Below are positions 1 through 10,332 of a stretch of 21,395 nucleotides of DNA, piece by piece (position 1 is the first letter of the stretch; every line of letters starts with the position of its first letter). Position numbers and translations under genes: made by a program. A model generated the notes under the pieces. It searched no databases. It had not been told where the DNA came from and saw only the letters and a program-made list of their open reading frames with translations. The stretch is from Calvatia gigantea (Eukaryota; Basidiomycota; Agaricomycetes; Agaricales; Lycoperdaceae), in contig JACAAK010000053.1 in assembly GCA_025093985.1 (NCBI GenBank), forward strand, positions 1 through 21,395. The letters are read 5' to 3'.

Positions 1-308
1 AAGCGATTGCCTTTTGCAAAGCGACCCACGGGGTTATTTTGTGCACGTATCCGTCTAATATCTTTAGGATTAATGCTCAAAGATCGGTAAATTTCAACAC
101 GATCCCCTACCTGCAAAACCTGTTGAAAGTCTTTCAATCGGACACCAAAGATGCCCAATTGTAAAGGCTCAGGCAATTCGACCTGCGAACCTATGCCACT
201 CAGTTGAATCGCGTCTTGTGCCGTCATTCCCTCAGAAAATGGCACACTGATATGGAACTGCTGGTCTGCTGTTACGTAGGCAACCCAGACTTGTTGAAGC
301 ATACGCAT
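1..308 (-). CDS. rnfH: RnfH family ubiquitin-like protein (UPF0125), 3' end cut by window edge
   Basis: About 102 residues are visible; the C-terminus runs off the left edge. The reading frame translates to a small protein with the RnfH/UPF0125 pattern. It has an N-terminal beta strand (QVWVAYVTADQQF), an acidic helix followed by the LGIFGVRLKDFQQ segment, then the hallmark GDRVEIYRSLSINPKDIRRIRA, close to the GDRVEIYRPL..DPKELRR block of E. coli RnfH. The family has a beta-grasp fold; its molecular role is not settled, and no rnf electron-transport gene is in view. The ATG (306-308) shares its A with the TAA of the upstream transporter-like gene, so translational coupling is likely. A second in-frame ATG lies two codons downstream. 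Identification is by motif recall only. Confidence 0.85.
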   Translation of the reverse strand, partial: MRMLQQVWVAYVTADQQFHISVPFSEGMTAQDAIQLSGIGSQVELPEPLQLGIFGVRLKDFQQVLQVGDRVEIYRSLSINPKDIRRIRAQNNPVGRFAKGNR

Positions 309-1391
309 TAAATCAATTTTCCAAGTACGGCTACAATTGCCAATACAATAGAAACGGGTAATACCACACGCACAGCGATGCGCCAAATATTATAAAAAGC
401 TTCATTACTAAAGTTCATCGACTTACGTAAATGGCTAATTTTCATAATCCAACCAGCAAAAATGGCATAAATCAAACAAATCACTAAGCCCCACAGCATC
501 AGTAAGATGTTAAAGATCGGGCCAATGGCTGGAATCAACCACACCAACGTTGCAGCCAGCAGCACGAGGCCACTGAATCACAATATTTAATTGGCGCTGT
601 GCCAACTGCTCACGTGCCATCTGTAACAGCACGGCTGCCGCTGCAACCGCAGTTAAAGCAATCGCATACGCAGGTAATGCCGCTTGGACTGCAAAAAATG
701 CAAAAGCAACTACCGCCAAAATTTGTGCAATCCAAATCGGTAAAACAGTCTTGCTTGCAGCATCTTGCTGCTGAACTTGTACCAAACTATTTTGCCAGTA
801 CAGGCCGAGTCCTAAACCACTTGCCACCAAAGCCAATACCGTTGCACTGCCCCATTCTGAAAATTCAACCGGTGTCACTTGCCACTCAGCGGTTCCTGTA
901 CCAAAAAGGTTTGCAAGCACTAAGGAGATCAGCACACCGACCGCCATTAACGCTAAGGTCAACAGACGTGGGGCAAAAGACAACGCGATGGCAACCACAG
1001 CCAAAGCAATAAAGATCACGGACGATGTCATATCGGCCAATGCATATTGATTTAATAGTTGCGCAGCATTAGACAACATGCCGCCCGCTAAAAAAGGAAT
1101 AAAAACGACAGCAAGCCATCCCACAAGACGCCACGTCTGTGAAGCATCGGCATCACGTGTCAAACTCGACAAAGCATTCAATGCCGTGGTTTTTGAACGC
1201 TTGGCTAAGGCAATTTCTAAGTAACACACAGGTAAAGCCAAGATCACCATGGTCACTAACCAAAGTAACCAAAAGTCGAGCTGACGTTCAACCTGAATTC
1301 CCACCAAGGGTGCAAGTGTGGCAATGATAATAAATGATAAACAAAATGCCATCAGCGGCGATAACCATCGTGACAGAGCATTGTCTTGCAT
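308..1391 (-). CDS. Neurotransmitter:sodium symporter (NSS/SNF)-like membrane protein, degenerate; one frameshift near 568-569
   Basis: After allowing for one extra base in a CC pair (568-569), this is a protein of about 360 residues with roughly ten hydrophobic segments. NSS resemblance is seen in three places. TM2 ends with PVCYLEIALAKRS (family: GxPxxxxExxxGRRS). A TM6-like stretch reads SGLGLGLYWQNS near residue 190. The C-terminus, FYNIWRIAVRVVLPVSI, matches the NSS W-R-x-x-x-R-Y-x-x-P pattern. However, the TM1 sodium/substrate signature GLGNxWRFPY and the following glycine-rich stretch are absent: TM1 here is short and runs straight to TM2. The protein is also shorter than typical members (about 440-500). 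Start chosen at the ATG at 1391 because GAAGGAA lies about 10 bases upstream; the longer open frame to 1469 runs through a terminator. It overlaps rnfH by one base. Substrate unknown; transport activity is doubtful. Confidence 0.7.
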
Positions 1392-1446
1392 GATGCGTTC
1401 CTTCAATAAGTCTTGCGCTATTTTGCCTTGCTCTCTTATGAAAATC

Positions 1447-1484
1447 AAAAACAAAAAGCAAACCATCAAAACTGATGATTTGCT
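1447..1484 (-). terminator. Intrinsic terminator of the bacteriohemerythrin gene
   Basis: Arms 1457-1468 and 1473-1484 form a 12-pair stem with a 4-base loop. One position is a G-U wobble only in minus-strand RNA, and the minus strand continues into TTTTTGTTTTTG. Orientation therefore fits the hemerythrin gene at 1534-1983. Confidence 0.8.
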
Positions 1485-1533
1485 GCGCTAAATATAATTA
1501 AAATTTATTGTTTTTATCCCTCGTTTAGCTCAC

Positions 1534-1983
1534 TTATGAAAAGAACCGAGCAAACCAGTTTTTCCCTTTTTTCTTTTCTATTTCTTTGATAATGCCCATC
1601 ATATTTTCTTTTACGGCACCAACATAATCTGCATCATCATGCTGGATATGGTTAATCAGCCATTTCGACAATACTTCATGCAGCTCAGCTTCGATTGAAT
1701 GACCCAGCTCAAAACGGTCCCGATAAGATTCAATTTTTTTAATAAATAAATCATGTACACGTTTGTGGGGTACACGATATTTATAACCCGCCTCTTCTTG
1801 GAGAGACTCTTCAAAAGTGAAGTGAGACTGTGTGTAATCAATAATATTTTCTAAAATCTGTTTCACGCGTTCACGGTCAGTATTGACATCAATCGCATCA
1901 ATTTCATTGATATAATCGAGAATACGACGGTGTTGATCGTCAATCACATCGATACCAGTATTATATTCTGGAACCCACTTCAT
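1534..1983 (-). CDS. Bacteriohemerythrin
   Basis: A 149-residue single-domain hemerythrin that binds O2 at a non-haem di-iron centre, probably for oxygen storage, delivery or sensing in the cytoplasm. All seven expected ligands are visible with canonical spacing: H18 (in DQH), H54 and E58 (HFTFE), H73 and H77 (HKRVH), H112 and D117 (HIQHDD). Start taken at the ATG at 1983 (MKWVPEYNTG), because GGAG sits 6 bases upstream; an ATG five codons earlier would lose that ribosome site. The protein is longer than the roughly 131-residue Methylococcus type because of a basic/aromatic C-terminal tail, KKKGKNWFARFFS, which resembles an amphipathic membrane-targeting helix (inference). Monocistronic: own promoter (2042-2069) and own terminator. 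Intact frame. Confidence 0.93.
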   Translation of the reverse strand: MKWVPEYNTGIDVIDDQHRRILDYINEIDAIDVNTDRERVKQILENIIDYTQSHFTFEESLQEEAGYKYRVPHKRVHDLFIKKIESYRDRFELGHSIEAELHEVLSKWLINHIQHDDADYVGAVKENMMGIIKEIEKKKGKNWFARFFS

Positions 1984-2041
1984 TATCACTCCGACCACCC
2001 AATAAAAATTAATAGATTAATTACATGAATTAATCATATCG

Positions 2042-2069
2042 ACTATAATTAAAAATAAAAGTGAATCAA
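2042..2069 (-). promoter_or_regulatory. Likely sigma70 promoter of the bacteriohemerythrin gene
   Basis: Read on the minus strand: -35 TTGATT (2064-2069), 16-base spacer, -10 TATAGT (2042-2047). The expected start near 2035 gives a leader of about 50 bases before the ATG at 1983. An inverted-repeat arm begins at 2071, directly against the -35. Confidence 0.55.
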
Positions 2070-2070
2070 A

Positions 2071-2150
2071 TTGGTTGGTTTTATACTATTTTCACAAAAT
2101 TAAACTTAAGTATTTATTTTAAATAGGTAAATAAATTTAAAACCGACCAA
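2071..2150. repeat. Long-range inverted repeat upstream of the hemerythrin promoter
   Basis: Arms of 13 bases at 2071-2083 (TTGGTTGGTTTTA) and 2138-2150 (TAAAACCGACCAA) are complementary at 12 of 13 positions. A weaker inner match lies between 2083-2090 (TACTATTT) and 2121-2129 (AAATAGGTA). The inner arm abuts the -35 of the minus-strand promoter. The arms may be two copies of a regulator's binding site or a remnant of a small palindromic element; the sequence alone does not decide. Confidence 0.5.
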
Positions 2151-2203
2151 AAGAATCAGTTATTATTTAATCGATTTTATTATTTTATAAGTATGCATCA
2201 AAA

Positions 2204-2240
2204 TAAAAGCATGTTTTATTTTATTATCAACATGCTTTTA
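2204..2240 (-). terminator. Terminator after the YafJ-type amidotransferase gene
   Basis: A perfect 12-base inverted repeat (2204-2215 with 2229-2240) and a 13-base loop. The minus strand ends in CTTTTATTTTG, a U-rich tract. It lies 24 bases past the stop of the gene at 2264-3113. Confidence 0.65.
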
Positions 2241-2263
2241 TATTCTAATCATTTTAAAATAAA

Positions 2264-3113
2264 TTAATATTGATCTGCTTTAGTAACGCGTTTTAAAGAC
2301 GGATCTTTGGCTTCTCGGACTAAACGTTCCACATGGGTCATTTGGTGACGGATCGCTTTGCCATATTGAAATAAAATCATTTCCCCTGGTGCAAAGGCTG
2401 TCCACGCTTCATTTTGAGTCAACGGTTCGGTAGTAATCACGGCCACGCGATCGTCTACAGTAGTGACTTGGCTAAAATCGACTTCAACATCAATATCGAT
2501 CAGCTGCGCAGGTTTAAATGGGTACTCACGCACCAACCAATGCAGTTTGGTAATGGCATAACTAAACAGGGCCTGCCCATTTGATAAACAGAAATTGAAC
2601 GTGCCATGCTCCGCAATCCGTGGAGAAATATCCGTTAATAAATCAAAAACTTGATCTAGACTTGGCTCGGTATAGCCAAATTTATTCACCAGTTGGTCCA
2701 GTAAATAGCAAAATGCACGTTCGCTGTCGGTATTACCCACTGGGGTAAAGCGTCCCTGAAAGTACAGGATCAAAGTCATGCAAATCGCCATTATGGGCAA
2801 AAATCCACTGTCGTCCCCATAACTCACGGCTAAATGGGTGTGAGTTTTCTAAGTTAATTTTTCCCTGCGTCGCTTTGCGGATATGTGCAATCACATTGCG
2901 TGATTTGATTGGATAATTACGAATTAATTCAGCAATCGGCGATTCAACTGCAGATTGATTGTCAACGAATAAACGGCAGGCTTTATCCTCAAAAAAAGCA
3001 ATCCCGAAACCGTCACAATGGTCTGAAGTAATCCCCGCGCGCTGTGAAAAGCCTCGAAATGAAAAGGTAATATCAGTCGGTGTTGCACAGTTCATTCCGA
3101 GCAGTTGGCACAT
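2264..3113 (-). CDS. Class II glutamine amidotransferase, YafJ-like; one frameshift near 2767-2768
   Basis: Corrected length is about 282 residues. Class II (Ntn-hydrolase) glutamine amidotransferases cleave glutamine using an N-terminal cysteine. Here Cys2 is in place (MCQLLGMN), so removal of Met1 would expose it. The glutaminase features follow in order: GFGIAFF, IAHIRKATQG, the oxyanion/substrate segment HPFSRE, AHNGDL, then PVGNTDSERAFCYLL after the break and LSNGQALF, and a late RVAVITTEPLT block. The frame changes at a CC pair (2767-2768); removing one C gives a YafJ-like LYFQGRFTPVGNTDSE transition. No synthetase domain or partner gene is adjacent, as is usual for YafJ-type proteins; the acceptor is unknown. 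The ATG at 3113 has only a weak ribosome site. Gene name not assigned. Confidence 0.85.
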
Positions 3114-3141
3114 AATCTTGATCTTATTTAAACATATTTAT

Positions 3142-3219
3142 TTATGATGGTTTTATTGTGCATGAGTCCTGACTGGCTTGCAATTCACAATGCTTGATAA
3201 CCCGACCACATTCACGCAT
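3142..3219 (-). other. Possible 25-codon cysteine-containing small ORF upstream of the amidotransferase gene
   Basis: On the minus strand an ATG at 3219 opens 25 codons (MRECGRVIKHCELQASQDSC, then four more) ending in TAA at 3142-3144, 28 bases before the amidotransferase ATG. It has three cysteines and a histidine. There is no convincing ribosome site, and the frame upstream of the ATG is closed by a TAG nine codons earlier. It could be a leader peptide, a remnant of a longer gene, or chance. I do not recognise it. Confidence 0.2.
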
Positions 3220-3251
3220 AAAACCATTTTTATAAAACGTATAGGCCTAAA

Positions 3252-3273
3252 AAAAGCCTCCGAGGAGGCTTTT
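3252..3273 (-). terminator. Terminator after argB
   Basis: Arms AAAAGCCTCC (3252-3261) and GGAGGCTTTT (3264-3273) form a GC-rich hairpin with a tight loop. On the minus strand the stem runs into a run of seven T (3249-3255). It lies 9 bases past the argB stop. Confidence 0.88.
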
Positions 3274-3281
3274 CAAAATAT

Positions 3282-5622
<2,341 letters not shown>

Positions 5623-5758
5623 AGGTCTAACTTCTAATTTATTCAGATCAACAGCTCTTTCAGCTGTCCTTGTTGTTATGCTTAACGCTGCATTTAATTT
5701 TACTAAGGATTCAAAAAGAGTTGTAACTTTTTATGAACTAAAAATGATCATTCAGCAT

Positions 5759-5801
5759 TAAAACAACAAAGCCTCTTTCAAGGAGAGGCTTTGTTGTTTT
5801 A
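5759..5801 (-). terminator. Strong terminator between dut and algC
   Basis: An 18-bp perfect stem (5759-5776 with 5784-5801) and a 7-base loop, one of the longest perfect stems in the window. It lies 16 bases past the dut stop. The T-rich arm lies inside the stem itself on both strands. Confidence 0.88.
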
Positions 5802-5817
5802 CTTTATCACTGAGAGA

Positions 5818-6270
5818 TTAGTTTTGACCAGTATGTCCGAAACCACCTGCACCACGTTCTGTCGCTTCAAATTCATTTACAATATCAAACTGTGCTTGAA
5901 TCACAGGTACGAGTACATACTGTGCAAGACGTTCACCTGGCTCTAAACTAAAAGCTGTTTGGCTACGGTTCCAAACTGACACCATCAATTCACCTTGATA
6001 GTCCGAATCAATTAAACCCACCAAGTTACCCAAAACAATGCCGTGCTTATGACCTAGGCCTGAACGCGGTAAAATTAAACCCGCAAAGTGTGGGTCTTCA
6101 ATATAAATAGATAAACCTGTTTTGACCAAAACAGTTTGTCCCGGTTCGATGACGGTCGCAGCATCGACACATGCACGAAGGTCTAAGCCTGCTGAACCCG
6201 TTGTCGCATAGGTTGGTATTGGCCATTCATTGCCTAAACGTGAATCCAACACTTTAACCTGAACTTTCAT
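5818..6270 (-). CDS. dut: Deoxyuridine 5'-triphosphate nucleotidohydrolase (dUTPase)
   Basis: Intact, 150 residues, the usual length for the homotrimeric enzyme. It hydrolyses dUTP to dUMP and pyrophosphate, keeping uracil out of DNA and supplying thymidylate synthesis. The conserved motifs appear in order: [11 protein letters not shown] (23-33, with the metal/substrate Asp), PRSGLG (68-73), the uridine-binding beta-hairpin GLIDSDYQG (85-93), [10 protein letters not shown] (113-122), and the flexible C-terminal arm [10 protein letters not shown] (139-148) that closes over the nucleotide. AGGA stands about 9 bases before the ATG. It begins 50 bases after rep ends on the same strand with no hairpin between, so rep-dut may be one transcript ending at the 5759-5801 terminator. 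Confidence 0.97.
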   Translation of the reverse strand: MKVQVKVLDSRLGNEWPIPTYATTGSAGLDLRACVDAATVIEPGQTVLVKTGLSIYIEDPHFAGLILPRSGLGHKHGIVLGNLVGLIDSDYQGELMVSVWNRSQTAFSLEPGERLAQYVLVPVIQAQFDIVNEFEATERGAGGFGHTGQN

Positions 6271-6320
6271 TCTCTTTTTCCTAGTACAATAAATTTCTAA
6301 AACAAAAAAATATTTAGCGC

Positions 6321-8354
6321 TTAATCAACGCACGTAAAATTGTCTAAATAATGCTGCGCTTGTAATTTCGGATCGACATTGCCCGCTAGTTTCTTTTTAC
6401 GCCCCAGCCACTCCAACTCATCTTGCGGCAACTCATCCAAGAAACGGCTTGGTGTCATTTGCTTCATTTGACCGCCTGCCTTACGTTGTTCTGCAAGCGT
6501 GATAGTTAAACCCTGACGGGCACGGGTAATGCCCACGTACATCAGGCGACGCTCTTCCTCAACTGTATCGGCGGCAATCGAGTTTTTATGCGGCAGCAAT
6601 TCTTCCTCAAGACCAATCAGATAAACATATGGAAACTCAGACCTTTGGATGCATGCAGCGTCAACAAGTTTACTTTGTCAGTGTCTTCTTCTTCTTGCTG
6701 CTGCTCTAACATATCTAGCAACACCATTTTACGAATTACACTTTCAATGTTTTTCTCATCAACATCTTCAGCACGGTTAATCAAACTTTGAATACTGCTA
6801 TACAGCACTTCAATATTATCTAGCTTGGTTTTTTCTTGCGCAGGCGTCGCCGCAGACTCTTTGACATAGTCGATATAACCCGCTTCAACCATCATCTTGC
6901 GAATAATCGGTACAGGTTCATCATCCTCAAGCAACTCACGGGTAAAGGTGGTAATGAAGTCTGCAAACTCCGCCAACTGCGTGGTGGCTTTTTTAGGAAT
7001 TACCATAGTGAGACGCTGATCACCCGCTGCTGAAAGCAAAGACAAATGATTTTCTTGTGCAAACAGCCCCAGCTTTTTCTAAAGTCACAGGCCCAATAGC
7101 ACGTTTAGGTGTATTGATGATCCGTAAAAATGCACTGTCATCTTCAGGGTTAATAATGACGCGCAAATAGCTCATCACATCTTTGATTTCAGCCCGTCCG
7201 AAGAACGACTGACCACCCGATAATTTATACGGAATCTGCATTTGACGCAGTTGTGTTTCCAGTGCACGTGCTTGGAAATTACCTCGATACAAAATGGCGT
7301 AATCTTTCCAATTTTTACCATTCATCAGTTTATGCGTAATTAAATCTTTCACTACGCGCTCTGACTCATCGTCATCATTGCGACACGTAATCACTCGAAT
7401 TACTTCACCATGACCTTTATCTGACCACAGTTTTTTATCAAAAATATGCGGGTTGTTACCAATCACAGTATTGGCCGCTTTTAAAATACGACTGGTCGAA
7501 CGATAGTTCTGTTCGAGCTTAATTACTTTTAAATTGTGAAAATCTTCATTGAGCAAAGCCATGTTTTCAGGCTTGGCACCACGCCATGCGTAGATCGATT
7601 GGTCATCATCCCCCACCGCAGTGAACTGTCCATCACCCCAACCAGCAATTTCACTAAAATATACTGTGCGGTGTTGGTGTCTTGATACTCATCGACCAAT
7701 AAATAGCGAATACGGTTTTGCCAGCGCTCACGTACTTCAGCATTTTCTTGTAAAAAGACGCGTCGGCATCACAATCAGATCATCAAAATCGACCGCATTA
7801 TAGGCACGTAAATTACGCTCATACAGTTGATACAAGTGCGCAAACTGAACATCTTCTGCGGTTTCACAGGTGGTGTGTGCTTGCTCAGGTGGAATCAGAT
7901 CGTTTTTCCAATCTGAAATCATCTTCATGGCTTTGGCAATCAGTTCTTTACTTTCCGCACCCGATAAATTGTCACGGTGCATCAAGTCCATCAAAATACG
8001 CTTACAGTCGTCTGCATCTAAAATAGAAAAATTATTTTTTAATGGCGTGTGTTTCAGCTCTAAACGCAACATGTTTAGGCCAAAGGTGTGGAAGGTCGAG
8101 ACTGAAAGCCCTTTTGCCTCTTCACGTGACAGCAGCTTGGTGACACGTTCTTTCATTTCACGTGCTGCTTTGTTGGTAAACGTCATCGCGGTAATACGAT
8201 AAGCAGGAATGCCGCAGTGTTTCACCAAGTAGGCAATCTTACGGGTAATCACCGAAGTTTTACCTGAACCAGCCCCTGCAAGTACTAACAAGGGTCCTTG
8301 AGTGTATTTCATGGCTTCAAGTTGCTTGTCGTTTAATTGACTTGCCAGTGACAT
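6321..8354 (-). CDS. rep: ATP-dependent DNA helicase Rep (UvrD/Rep superfamily 1), four frameshifts
   Basis: Corrected length is 677 residues, typical for Rep. A 3'-5' helicase that helps forks pass bound proteins and restart. Motifs in order: Q-motif region LNDKQLEAM, Walker A AGAGSGKT (26-33), Ia [22 protein letters not shown] (in a short third-frame stretch near 7690-7710), [40 protein letters not shown] followed by [30 protein letters not shown]. Breaks: extra base in the A5 run 7752-7756, missing base near the CCCC run 7636-7639, extra base in the T5 run 7074-7078, missing base near 6638-6640. Restored joins match E. coli Rep (for example PTxLLQxNxEVRxRWQN). GAGGAAA precedes the ATG. UvrD is less likely because the join segments resemble Rep. 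Confidence 0.92.
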
Positions 8355-8383
8355 AGTCTTTCCTCTATTTCATTCCGAGCTCG

Positions 8384-8389
8384 ATTATA
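8384..8389 (-). promoter_or_regulatory. Likely -10 box of the rep promoter
   Basis: A perfect TATAAT on the minus strand, 30 bases before the rep ATG; the -35 region (near TATGCA) is poor. The lipoprotein terminator at 8442-8465 lies just upstream, so rep needs its own start here. Confidence 0.45.
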
Positions 8390-8441
8390 GTCATCTCCGC
8401 TACAGATGCATAATGCAAATTCATATTTTAACAGTCATAAA

Positions 8442-8465
8442 AAAAACCACCCGAAGGTGGTTTTT
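8442..8465 (-). terminator. Terminator after the OmpA-like lipoprotein gene
   Basis: A 10-bp stem (8442-8451 with 8456-8465) capped by a CGAA loop on the plus strand. On the minus strand it is GGTGG-rich and runs into TTTTTTT. Confidence 0.88.
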
Positions 8466-8481
8466 CAGTCTTCAATAAAAA

Positions 8482-9133
8482 TTATTGAATTGCGTAGATG
8501 CTGATTTCTACACGACGGTTTTGCTCACGGCCTTCAGCAGTCGCGTTAGACGCGATTGGGTTTGCTGAACCTTGACCTTGTGCATTAATACGTGTTGTAG
8601 AAACACCTTGAGATGCCAAGTAGCTTGCTACAGATTGCGCACGCGCTTGAGACAGAGGAATGTTGATTGAATCATTACCTGTACTGTCTGTATAACCTGT
8701 TACAAGAATACCGCTCTTGTTATCTTCAGTTAAGGTTTTGCGCAACTTTGTTTAAAGTTGAATAGAAGTTCGGCTTGATGTTTGATTTGTTGGTATCAAA
8801 AGTAATGTTGCCCGGCATGATTAAGCCTACAGAACCATCTGGATTACGGTTAACTTCTACACCAGTACCCGCCATTTGTTGACGAAGTTTCTTCTCTTTG
8901 TTGTCAAGGTAAACACCAGTTGCACCACCGACAACTGCGCCAATCGCTGCAGCACGGTTGTTTTGACGGCTAGTATTTGCGTTCCCTTTAGAAATACCAT
9001 AACCCGCAGCAGCACCAATTAAGGTTCCTAAAGCAGCTTTATCGTATTCTACACCACCAATGTTATTACCAGTGCTTTGACAACCTGTAAGAACCATTGC
9101 CCCAACGACTGCGGAAATTGCTAGTGCACGCAT
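8482..9133 (-). CDS. OmpA-family outer-membrane lipoprotein with glycine zipper (YiaD-like); one frameshift at 8736-8739
   Basis: Corrected length is about 216 residues. A signal peptide ends in a lipobox LTGC with the lipidated Cys at residue 18. Next comes a glycine-zipper region (LGTLIGAAAGYGISKG and AIGAVVGGATGVYL) that probably inserts in or lies against membrane. The C-terminal OmpA-like domain follows: GNITFDTNKSNIKP, then VTGYTDSTGNDSINIPLSQARAQSV and the closing EGREQNRRVEI, which in this family binds peptidoglycan diaminopimelate. The Asp and Arg positions expected for binding are present. One extra base in the TTTT run 8736-8739 splits the gene; removing it gives NKVAQTLTEDNKSG. 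The start has AGGAGG 6 bases upstream. Role: tethering the outer membrane to the wall. Monocistronic. Confidence 0.9.
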
Positions 9134-9233
9134 CGCATGCCTCCTTCTTTGTGTGTTTTGTTTATAGAACGAATATTGTCGTAAAACGATGATCTAGACC
9201 ATTGATTTTTTGTTAATAATAAAGCTTTTATTT

Positions 9234-9263
9234 ACAATATGTAATAAAAAATTTCCTTTTCAA
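9234..9263 (-). promoter_or_regulatory. Candidate promoter of the OmpA-like lipoprotein gene
   Basis: On the minus strand TTGAAA (9258-9263), an 18-base spacer and TATTGT (9234-9239). This would leave a leader of about 95 bases to the ATG at 9133. The -10 is imperfect. The 257-base divergent gap 9134-9390 holds nothing else I can call. Confidence 0.3.
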
Positions 9264-9390
9264 GGCTTTCTTCGTCACAATTTCTACACAGTTAATGTTT
9301 GGTGCTTTTCTATTTGATCATCCCGTACTATATTGACCTTTAGAAAATAGAACGAGTTGCGAAACGCATTATATTTTAGGGTTTATTTTT

Positions 9391-10322
9391 ATGTCATCAC
9401 CAAACCAAAAACAACCTTTATTAAAAAAAATCACACGTGGTTTAACTGTTGGTTCAGTCATTACAGGCAGTACTTTTTTTCATGGTCCGCCAGTGCTGGC
9501 ACTCGGCCTGACCAAACTGTTTAAAAATCAAAAAAAAGTGGATGAGACCAATATTCAAATCACCAACAGCTGGTTGGCTGTGAACAATTATTTAATCGAT
9601 CATGTCCTACCCAACACGAAATGGGACATTTCTGTCGATGATGATCTTGAGCTAAGTATGCAGGGTCGTTACCTGATGACTTGCAACCATCAAAGTTGGG
9701 TCGACACCACGGTTAACCAATATTTTGGTTTAACCCGTATGCCCCTCACCCGCTTTTTTACCAAGTGGGAACTTATTTTTATTCCATTTGTCGGCCAAGC
9801 TTTTAAAATTCTAGGCTTCCCGATGATGAAGAGGCATAGTAAAGAACAAATTGCAAAAAATCCTGCGTTGAAAACACGCGATATGGAAGAGGCACGCAAG
9901 TCTTGTGAACAACTGCTTAGCCAACATTCACCCTGTTAAACTATTTGGAAGGCACGCGTTTTACTCCAGAAAAACATGCACAGCAGCAATCGCCTTATCA
10001 AAATTTACTTAAACCGAAAGCGGGTGGCTTAGCCTTGGCCTTAAGTATTTTAGGTAATAACATTGATGCCTTGGTAGATATGACCATTGTCTATCCCGAC
10101 GGCGCACCTGGCTATAGCGAATTTTGGCTCGGAGAAGTCCCACGGATTGCGGTTAATTTGCGTAAGCTTGATATTCCTGCATGGGTACTCGCTGGAAACT
10201 ATGAAGACGATACAGACTTTCGTGAACAATTCCAACAGTGGGTCGATCAACTTTGGACTGAAAAAGACCAATTGATTGAAAAAATGAAAGCCAAATACTC
10301 AACGTCCAATTTAACCCAGTAA
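9391..10322 (+). CDS. 1-acyl-sn-glycerol-3-phosphate acyltransferase-like protein (YihG/PlsC family); one frameshift near 9923-9924
   Basis: Corrected length is about 310 residues, like E. coli YihG. An N-terminal hydrophobic segment (about residues 18-42) anchors it to the inner membrane. PlsC-type motifs: NHQSWVD with the catalytic pair H100 and D105; a MPLTRFFTKWEL segment; FPMMKRHSKEQI (motif II region, RxxR-like); EGTRF near residue 190 (motif III); and a proline-containing late segment. It presumably transfers an acyl chain to lysophosphatidic acid or a related lipid; the true substrate is unknown. One base is missing in the AA pair at 9923-9924; adding an A gives SQTFTLLNYLEGTRF. The next gene's AAGGG overlaps this stop codon, implying a two-gene operon. 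Confidence 0.88.
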
Positions 10323-10332
10323 GGGTCTATGC

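Noticed and set aside
599..1327. Plus-strand open frames at 599-1012 and 1139-1327
   Set aside because: They lie antisense to the symporter-like gene, have Gln/Pro-rich low-complexity translations and no ribosome sites.
1392..1469. Longer N-terminus for the symporter-like protein starting at 1469
   Set aside because: It runs through the hemerythrin terminator; the ATG at 1391 has a proper ribosome site and sits just before the first hydrophobic segment.
5651..5667. ACAGCT/AGCTGT dyad in the algC leader as an operator
   Set aside because: Only a 6-base arm; expected by chance in this much intergenic DNA.
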